A stretch of DNA of 20,018 nt from Comamonadaceae bacterium (GTDB lineage: Bacteria > Pseudomonadota > Gammaproteobacteria > Burkholderiales > Burkholderiaceae_C), in contig CANIRI010000006.1 of NCBI GenBank assembly GCA_947469815.1, forward strand, positions 1 to 20,018. Direction: 5' to 3'. The first letter of the stretch is position 1. Every line of letters begins with the position of its first letter. Shown here piece after piece: positions 14,563 through 20,018 of this stretch. Position numbers and translations under genes: made by a program. The notes under the pieces were generated by a model. The model was given only the letters and a program-made list of their open reading frames with translations, was not told the origin of the DNA and ran no database searches.

Positions 14563-15638
14563 CCGCGCAGCCCTTTGCGATTGCGCAGCGGGTGTCGGAC
14601 TGGCAGGCGCTGCATGGCCGCCACGACCTGCCCTGGCAAAACACCACAGACCCTTACCGCGTCTGGGTCTCCGAGATCATGCTGCAGCAAACCCAGGTAT
14701 CGACTGTCGTGGCTTACTTCGACCGCTTTATGGCGCGTTTTCCCTCGGTGAGTGCGTTGGCTGCTGCGACGCAGGACGAGGTCTTGGGTTTGTGGAGCGG
14801 CTTGGGGTACTACAGCCGTGCCCGCAATTTGCACGCTTGCGCCCAAGCGGTGGTGCAGGCCCACGGCGGTGCGTTTCCACGCAGCGCCGCGCAACTGGCT
14901 GAGCTGCCGGGCATAGGGCGCTCGACTGCAGCGGCGATTGCGTCTTTGTGTTTTGGTGAGCGGGTGGCGATTCTGGACGCCAACGTGCGCCGCGTGCTCA
15001 GCCGCGCGCTGGGCTTTGGCGGTGACCTGGCTCAGGCCGCTAATGCTCGCGCGCTGTGGGACGCTGCCCAAGCCCTCCTGCCGCAACAAGACGGTGACGC
15101 GCCCACCGGCTTTTCCATGCAGCGCTACACCCAGGGCGTGATGGATCTGGGTGCCACCCTATGCTTGCCGCGCCAGCCCCGCTGCGGCACGTGCCCGCTG
15201 GCCGAAATCTGCGTGGCCCGCGTCCAGGATCGCGTGCGGGATTACCCGCTGCGCACCCGCAAGCTCAAACGCAGCGCGCAGCAGCTCTGGCTCTTGTGGC
15301 TGCAAGACGCCAGCGGCGCGGTCTGGCTGGACAAGCGACCTACGCCGGGCGTGTGGGCCGGTTTGTATTGCTTGCCTTTGTTTGACAGCGAGGCCGCGCT
15401 GTTGGCTGCTGCAGCCGGATGGAGCCAAGGCGCTGAACCCCAGGCATTGCCCGCATTTGTGCATGTGCTGACCCACAAGGATCTGCATTTGCATCCATGG
15501 CGGCTAACGCTTTTAAAGGAGCCGCCGCCGGGCTATGGGCCTGCCGCGGCACAGGGGGAGTGGTTTTCAGCTGCAGCCTGGCCGGGGCTGGGACTGCCTG
15601 CGCCGGTGCGCCGTTTGCTGGAGGCGGGGCAGGGCTAG
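14559..15638 (+). CDS. mutY: A/G-specific adenine glycosylase
   Basis: The 359-residue enzyme removes adenine mispaired with 8-oxoguanine. Catalytic E39 is in [12 protein letters not shown], the helix-hairpin-helix is [13 protein letters not shown] (115-127) and D140 in AILDANVRR assists. The iron-sulphur loop is C202-x6-C209-x2-C212-x5-C218, binding a [4Fe-4S] cluster. From about residue 245 a NUDIX-like domain recognises 8-oxoguanine ([19 protein letters not shown], then [12 protein letters not shown]). I start at GTG 14559, which overlaps the mutM stop as GTGA; the first residues then match the family start. An ATG in the same frame at 14478 would add 27 residues unlike MutY. It converges with rapZ; only 26 bases separate their stops and no clear terminator is visible. 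Confidence 0.96.
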   Translation: MTAQPFAIAQRVSDWQALHGRHDLPWQNTTDPYRVWVSEIMLQQTQVSTVVAYFDRFMARFPSVSALAAATQDEVLGLWSGLGYYSRARNLHACAQAVVQAHGGAFPRSAAQLAELPGIGRSTAAAIASLCFGERVAILDANVRRVLSRALGFGGDLAQAANARALWDAAQALLPQQDGDAPTGFSMQRYTQGVMDLGATLCLPRQPRCGTCPLAEICVARVQDRVRDYPLRTRKLKRSAQQLWLLWLQDASGAVWLDKRPTPGVWAGLYCLPLFDSEAALLAAAAGWSQGAEPQALPAFVHVLTHKDLHLHPWRLTLLKEPPPGYGPAAAQGEWFSAAAWPGLGLPAPVRRLLEAGQG

Positions 15639-15664
15639 GTTTCTAAGCGCCTTGCGCGGCCCTT

Positions 15665-16552
15665 CTAAACGTCGAGCTCGCGGTGGCGTTTGAGCGTGAC
15701 CCAGGGCGCGTCTTTGCGGGCACTGAATACGCGGGTGAGCTGCTCCACCAGAAACACAGACCGGTGCTGCCCGCCGGTGCAGCCAATGGCCACGGTCACG
15801 TAGCTGCGCTGGTCTTTTGCCATGGGTTCCAGCCACTGCTGCAAAAACTGCGTAATGCCTTGCTGCATGGTTTGCACCTCGGTCTGCGAGGACAGGAAAT
15901 CGGCCACCGGCGCGTCGCGTCCGGTGAGCTCGCGCAGGGCGGGTTCGTAATGCGGGTTGGGCAGCATGCGCACATCAAACACGTAGTCGGCGTCCACCGG
16001 TACGCCGCGCTTGAAGGCGAAGGACTCGAACACCAGCGTCATCTGCGTATTCGATGTGCGGGTGAGCTCTTTGATGTAGGCCTGCAGCCGCACCGAACGG
16101 ATCGCGCTGGTATCCACAATGTGCGATTCGGCGCGGATGCTGAGCAGCAGTTCGCGCTCCAGTTCGATGGACTGCACCAGGTCGCGGCGCAGCTCTTCGC
16201 CATCCAGGTTTGCCTCGCCGGACCGGGTTTGCGCCAGCGGGTGTTTGCGCCGGGTCTCGGAATAGCGGCGCACCAGCGTGGCGGTTGATGCGTCCAAAAA
16301 TATCGCCCGCACCATGTGGCCTTGGGCGCGCAGTGCCTGCAATTGCTCGGTCACCAGCTGCAAAGAAGCCCCGCTGCGCGCGTCGGTGGCAATAGCCACA
16401 TGGGAGGCTTGCTGCTTGTGTTCCAGCGCCACAAAGTCTTGCAGCAATTCCGGTGGCAGGTTGTCCACGCAGTAGTAGCCAATGTCTTCCAGCGCGTGCA
16501 GAGCCACGGATTTGCCCGAGCCCGACATGCCGGTGATGATCACAATATTCAT
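15665..16552 (-). CDS. rapZ: RNase adapter protein RapZ (nucleotide-binding)
   Basis: The 295-residue cytoplasmic protein has Walker A GMSGSGKS (8-15) and the family signature [12 protein letters not shown] (26-37). The C-terminal domain holds [16 protein letters not shown] (257-272), the part that in E. coli RapZ binds the small RNA GlmZ and glucosamine-6-phosphate. In enterobacteria RapZ hands GlmZ to RNase E and so tunes glmS; in betaproteobacteria the sRNA partner is not established, so only the general role is inferred. AGGA lies six bases before ATG 16552. It begins eight bases after the recN stop, so it is transcribed with nadK-recN. Confidence 0.95.
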   Translation of the reverse strand: MNIVIITGMSGSGKSVALHALEDIGYYCVDNLPPELLQDFVALEHKQQASHVAIATDARSGASLQLVTEQLQALRAQGHMVRAIFLDASTATLVRRYSETRRKHPLAQTRSGEANLDGEELRRDLVQSIELERELLLSIRAESHIVDTSAIRSVRLQAYIKELTRTSNTQMTLVFESFAFKRGVPVDADYVFDVRMLPNPHYEPALRELTGRDAPVADFLSSQTEVQTMQQGITQFLQQWLEPMAKDQRSYVTVAIGCTGGQHRSVFLVEQLTRVFSARKDAPWVTLKRHRELDV

Positions 16553-16560
16553 GGCAGTTC

Positions 16561-18210
16561 CTAGACTGTGCCGCGCAGCATTTCCCGGGCATGCGCCAGC
16601 GTGGTGGGGGTTTGTTTCTCGCCGCCCAGCATGCGCGCGATTTCCTGTACCCGCGCATCATCCACCACCGGTGTGACACGGCTGTGCGCGTGCTGACCGT
16701 CGGTGTTCTTGGCCACCACCAGATGTTGGTTGGCACATGCGGCGACTTGGGGCAGGTGGGTCACCGCCAGCACCTGGCGGTCCACGCCCAGCTTTTGCAT
16801 CAGCCGCCCCACCGTGTGCGCCACCGCGCCGCCGATGCCGGAGTCCACTTCATCGAACACCAAAGTTGGCGCGCTGCCGAGCTGGCTGGTGGTCACCGCA
16901 ATGGCCAGTGCAATGCGCGAGAGTTCGCCGCCCGAGGCCACTTTGCCCACAGGGCGTGGCGTGCTGCCCGCATGACCGGCCACCAAAAACTGTACCTCTT
17001 CCCAGCCGCTTTCCATGGCCTGGGCGGCGCGCTCCAGCGCCACCACAAACTGGCCGCCCCCCATGCCCAGGTCTTGCATGGCGCTGGTAATGGCTTTTGC
17101 CAAAAGCGGCGCGGCCTTGGCGCGGGCCTTGGATATCGTGCGGGCTTCGGCCTCAAAAGCCGCGCCTGCCGCGTCAACAGCGGCCTGCAAGGCGTCCAGG
17201 TCGCTGGCGGCTTCGAGTTGCGCGACTTGTTGCTTCCACTGCTTCCAGGTGGCGAAGAGTTGGGCCGGTGTTTGTTTGTAGCGGCGCGCCAGCGAGACCC
17301 ACAAGGCCATGCGGGTGTCCAGATCCTGCAGCCGCGCGGGGTCCAGGTCCACATGGCGCAGGTAGGCGCGCAGGGTGCGCACAGTTTCTTCGGTTTGGGC
17401 CAAGGCCGCGTTGAGCATCTGCGCCGGTTCGGCAAAGCGCGATTCAATGCCTTGCTGCGGCTCCACGGCGGCGCAGGCTGTGTTCAGCCGCCCCAGCGCG
17501 CCGCCATCGTCACCATCCAGTGCATCGAGCGCGCTTTGGGCCGCGTCCAAAAGCGTCTGGCCGTTGGACAGGCGGCCGTGTTCGGTGTTCAGGCTTTCCC
17601 ACTCGTCGGCCTGGGGCTGCAGCTTGTCGACTTCGCTGATTTGCCACTGCAGTTTGTCGCGTTGGTCTTGCAAATTGCTTTGTGCGGCCAGTGCGTCAGC
17701 GTGCGCGTTGCGGGCCGCTTGCCAGGTGTGCCAGTGGCGCGACAAGGCGGAGGTGGAGACTTGTGCGTAGGCGTCCAGCAGCGCGCGCACGGCCGCCGCG
17801 CGGGTCAGGCTTTGCCAAGCGTGCTGGCCATGGATGTCCAGCAGCAACTCGCCCACTGCGCGCAACTGCTGCGCCGTTGCCGGACTGCCGTTGACCCAGG
17901 CCCGGCTTTTGCCGGCCAGGTCCACGCTGCGCCGCAGCAACAAGCTGTCGTCTGCGGCAAAACCCTGCTCGGCGAGCAGCGCGTCCACCAAGGCGGTGTT
18001 CTCAAACTCCGCGCTGACCTCGGTGCGCTGCGCGCCTTCGCGGATCAGGCCCACATCGGCGCGCGCACCGGTGACCAACTGCAAGGCGTCAATCAGAATA
18101 GATTTGCCGGCGCCGGTCTCGCCTGTGAGCGCGGTGTAGCCGGAATGCAATTCCAACTCGAGTTCCTGCACGATGACGAAGTCGCGCAACACCATGCGTC
18201 GCAAAGCCAT
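16561..18210 (-). CDS. recN: DNA repair protein RecN
   Basis: The 549-residue SMC-like ATPase acts in double-strand-break repair with RecA. The N-terminal Walker A is GETGAGKS (30-37). The central part (about 140-370) is rich in alanine, glutamine and leucine and forms the antiparallel coiled coil. The C-terminal half-site has signature S426-G-G-E429 in [14 protein letters not shown] and Walker [13 protein letters not shown] with D453 and E454, then an H-loop [10 protein letters not shown]. The length is the family norm (E. coli 553). The start ATG 18210 is two bases after the nadK stop, showing tight coupling; rapZ follows. LexA control seen in enterobacteria cannot be judged, because the operon promoter lies upstream of nadK. 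Confidence 0.97.
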   Translation of the reverse strand: MALRRMVLRDFVIVQELELELHSGYTALTGETGAGKSILIDALQLVTGARADVGLIREGAQRTEVSAEFENTALVDALLAEQGFAADDSLLLRRSVDLAGKSRAWVNGSPATAQQLRAVGELLLDIHGQHAWQSLTRAAAVRALLDAYAQVSTSALSRHWHTWQAARNAHADALAAQSNLQDQRDKLQWQISEVDKLQPQADEWESLNTEHGRLSNGQTLLDAAQSALDALDGDDGGALGRLNTACAAVEPQQGIESRFAEPAQMLNAALAQTEETVRTLRAYLRHVDLDPARLQDLDTRMALWVSLARRYKQTPAQLFATWKQWKQQVAQLEAASDLDALQAAVDAAGAAFEAEARTISKARAKAAPLLAKAITSAMQDLGMGGGQFVVALERAAQAMESGWEEVQFLVAGHAGSTPRPVGKVASGGELSRIALAIAVTTSQLGSAPTLVFDEVDSGIGGAVAHTVGRLMQKLGVDRQVLAVTHLPQVAACANQHLVVAKNTDGQHAHSRVTPVVDDARVQEIARMLGGEKQTPTTLAHAREMLRGTV

Positions 18211-18212
18211 GG

Positions 18213-19118
18213 TCAGACCACCCCTTCGTTCCAGTGCAGTTTGTTGCGCAAGGTGTCAAAAAAGGTCCAGCCGCGCGGGTGCAAAAAGCGCACCGCGTGG
18301 CGCGAGCGGCTGACTTCGATGCGGTCGCCGTGTACCAGGGCGGCCAGCGATTGCATATCAAAGTTCGCGCTGGCGTCGCGCCCGGCCACCAGCTCGACGA
18401 CGATCTCGGCGCTGTCATCCAGCACCAGCGGCCGGTTGGACAGGGTGTGCGGCGCAATCGGCACCAGCACCCAGGCGCGGGTTGCCGGGTGGATCATCGG
18501 GCCGCCCGCCGACAGGGCGTAGGCGGTGGAGCCGGTAGGCGTGGCAATGATCAGGCCGTCAGCGCGCTGCTTGGCGACAAAATGACCGTTGACCTCGACC
18601 CGCAGCTCAACCATGCCCGAGGTCGCGCCCCGGTTCACCACCACGTCGTTCATCGCCAGCGCCGAGAACACACACACCTTGTCCCGGATCACGCGGGCTT
18701 GGATCAGGCTGCGCTGCTCCTCGGCGTAGTCGCCGGCCAGCATGGGCGCCAGCGTGGTTTTGAACTGGTCCAGCGCGATGTCGGTGATAAAGCCCAGGCG
18801 CCCCTGGTTGATACCAATCAGCGGCACGCCGAATTCGGCCATGCGCCGCCCCATGCCCAGCATGGTTCCGTCGCCGCCCAGCACCACGCACACATCGCAG
18901 GCCGCGCCCAGTGCTTCGACACTCAGCGCCGGGTAATCCGGGTTGTCCAGGTGGCGCGCAGTGGATTCCTCCAGAAAGACTTCGCAGCCGCAATCGGCCA
19001 AAAACCCGGCCACGTCGGCCAGCAGCGCGCGCGACTCGCCTTGGGCGGCCAGGCCCGCGTTCGGGAATTTGCCGACCAGTGCGGCGCGCCGAAACGGAGG
19101 GTTTGTATGCGGGGACAT
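18213..19118 (-). CDS. nadK: NAD kinase
   Basis: The 301-residue cytoplasmic enzyme phosphorylates NAD to NADP, using ATP or polyphosphate. The catalytic GGDGT is at 81-85 in [15 protein letters not shown]. The NAD-binding N157-D158 is in [10 protein letters not shown], and [19 protein letters not shown] (193-211) is the conserved glycine-rich segment. [12 protein letters not shown] (102-113) is also typical. ATG 19118 gives the usual N-terminus ([12 protein letters not shown]). No clear ribosome site is visible. It heads the nadK-recN-rapZ operon and diverges from hrcA across only 28 bases, a common betaproteobacterial arrangement. Confidence 0.97.
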   Translation of the reverse strand: MSPHTNPPFRRAALVGKFPNAGLAAQGESRALLADVAGFLADCGCEVFLEESTARHLDNPDYPALSVEALGAACDVCVVLGGDGTMLGMGRRMAEFGVPLIGINQGRLGFITDIALDQFKTTLAPMLAGDYAEEQRSLIQARVIRDKVCVFSALAMNDVVVNRGATSGMVELRVEVNGHFVAKQRADGLIIATPTGSTAYALSAGGPMIHPATRAWVLVPIAPHTLSNRPLVLDDSAEIVVELVAGRDASANFDMQSLAALVHGDRIEVSRSRHAVRFLHPRGWTFFDTLRNKLHWNEGVV

Positions 19119-19140
19119 GCTGAAATTACATCACTAAAAT
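19112..19140 (+). promoter_or_regulatory. Candidate hrcA promoter giving a leaderless transcript
   Basis: GGGACA (19112-19117, four of six -35 consensus bases) and TAAAAT (19135-19140, five of six -10 bases) are spaced by 17 bases. Six bases separate the -10 from the hrcA ATG, so transcription would begin at or next to the start codon. There is no Shine-Dalgarno sequence before hrcA, which fits. The -35 overlaps the divergent nadK start codon. I see no CIRCE inverted repeat here. Confidence 0.4.
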
Positions 19141-19146
19141 GATTTC

Positions 19147-20018
19147 ATGCTTGACGACCGCTCCAAGATGCTGCTCAAGGCGCTCGTCGAGCGCTACATC
19201 GCCGACGGACAGCCGGTGGGCAGCCGCACCCTGTCCAAGTCGACCGGCCTGGAGCTGTCACCCGCCACGATTCGCAACGTCATGGCCGATCTGGAGGAAT
19301 TGGGGCTGATCGTCAGCCCCCATACCTCCGCGGGGCGCATCCCCACGGCGCGGGGTTACCGATTGTTCGTGGACACCATGCTGACGGTGCAGCCGCAGCG
19401 CTTCGGTCAGCAGACGCTGGCCCCCGATCAGCCGCAAAAAGTGCTCTCCAACGCGGCCAACCTGCTGTCCAGCCTGTCGCAGTTTGTGGGCGTGGTGATG
19501 GCACCGCGGCGCAGCTCGGTTTTCCGGCATATCGAGTTTTTGCGTTTATCGGAAAAGCGGGTGCTGGTCATCATCGTCACGCCCGAGGGCGATGTGCAAA
19601 ACCGGGTGCTGTTCACCAGCGTGGACCACACCCAGGCGCAATTGGCCGAGGCGGCAAACTTTTTGAACAGCCACTATGTGGGCATGGATATGGACCAGGT
19701 GCGCGAGATGCTCAAGCACGAGGTTGAGACCTTGCGAACCGAGATCGCCGCGCTGATGCAAGCCGCAGTTCACGCCAGCTCCGAGGCCATTGCCGAATCG
19801 CAGGACGAAATCATGATTTCCGGCGAGCGCAACTTGCTCTCAGTGGCCGACTTCTCCAGCAACATGGGGCAATTGCGCCGCGCGTTCGACCTGTTTGAGC
19901 AAAAGGCCCAAATCATGCGGCTGCTCGATACCGCAGGCAAGGCCGAGGGCGTGCGCATTTACATTGGCGGCGAAAGCCAAATTGTTCCGTTTGAGGAGCT
20001 GTCGGTGGTCAGCGCGCC
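19147..20018 (+). CDS. hrcA: Heat-inducible transcription repressor HrcA (partial, 3' end outside window)
   Basis: The first 290 residues are present and the frame is open to the window end. The N-terminal winged helix is [20 protein letters not shown] (1-20), then [26 protein letters not shown] and a wing [21 protein letters not shown] (about 57-77). GAF-like and insertion regions follow, with [22 protein letters not shown] and the later VRIYIGGES. HrcA binds the CIRCE operator of groE and dnaK operons and is kept active by GroEL. It is divergent from nadK. The full family length is about 335-345 residues, so roughly 45-55 residues are missing. Confidence 0.96.
   Translation, partial: MLDDRSKMLLKALVERYIADGQPVGSRTLSKSTGLELSPATIRNVMADLEELGLIVSPHTSAGRIPTARGYRLFVDTMLTVQPQRFGQQTLAPDQPQKVLSNAANLLSSLSQFVGVVMAPRRSSVFRHIEFLRLSEKRVLVIIVTPEGDVQNRVLFTSVDHTQAQLAEAANFLNSHYVGMDMDQVREMLKHEVETLRTEIAALMQAAVHASSEAIAESQDEIMISGERNLLSVADFSSNMGQLRRAFDLFEQKAQIMRLLDTAGKAEGVRIYIGGESQIVPFEELSVVSA

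Noticed and set aside
16591..18522. Open frame of 643 codons on the plus strand, antisense to recN and the end of nadK
   Set aside because: It spans two real genes on the other strand, has low-complexity composition and no motif, and is explained by high GC content in third codon positions.

Overview
The window is from a GC-rich bacterium, most likely a betaproteobacterium of the Burkholderiales (Comamonadaceae-like, for example Rhodoferax or Polaromonas relatives). This placement is inferred from protein style, from the ordering rplY-prs-tRNA-Gln-ispE-lolB-TPR with mutM/mutY divergent beside it, and from the rapZ-recN-nadK-hrcA block. No 16S rRNA gene is present to confirm it.

Layout. Positions 1-365 hold the tail of coaD and a YfhL-type ferredoxin. 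Positions 376-8022 are an accessory stretch: a lone antitoxin-like gene, a 2-keto-4-pentenoate hydratase-like enzyme, a secreted DUF2147 protein, a low-GC two-gene block (an OLD-like ATPase-Toprim protein at 2442-4007 and a HEPN-motif protein at 4203-5420), a divergent pair of antitoxin-like regulators, a DUF427 protein, a ParDE-type toxin-antitoxin pair, and a secreted DUF4124-like protein. Positions 8029-13706 are a minus-strand housekeeping series, read in transcription order as TPR protein, lolB, ispE, tRNA-Gln, prs, rplY and pth. A strong hairpin terminator lies between rplY and pth. Positions 13747-15638 are mutM and mutY on the plus strand, overlapping by four bases. Positions 15665-19118 are nadK-recN-rapZ on the minus strand, tightly packed. 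hrcA starts divergently at 19147 and runs off the end.

How the genes relate. The housekeeping part combines outer-membrane lipoprotein insertion (lolB), isoprenoid precursor synthesis (ispE), PRPP supply (prs), translation (rplY, pth, tRNA-Gln), 8-oxoguanine repair (mutM with mutY), recombinational repair (recN), NADP supply (nadK), RNase-adapter signalling (rapZ) and heat-shock repression (hrcA).

The most notable part is 2442-5420. Its base composition is clearly lower in GC than the flanks (about 43% in two sampled 60-base rows, against about 72% in one mutM row). It pairs a predicted ATP-driven Toprim nuclease with a protein carrying a HEPN ribonuclease motif, and it is surrounded by toxin-antitoxin-type genes. 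This looks like a small defence island inserted between housekeeping genes. I do not recognise this exact gene pair as a named system. No gene-free stretch exceeds 300 bases; the longest, 2199-2441, shows only one copy of a short repeat.
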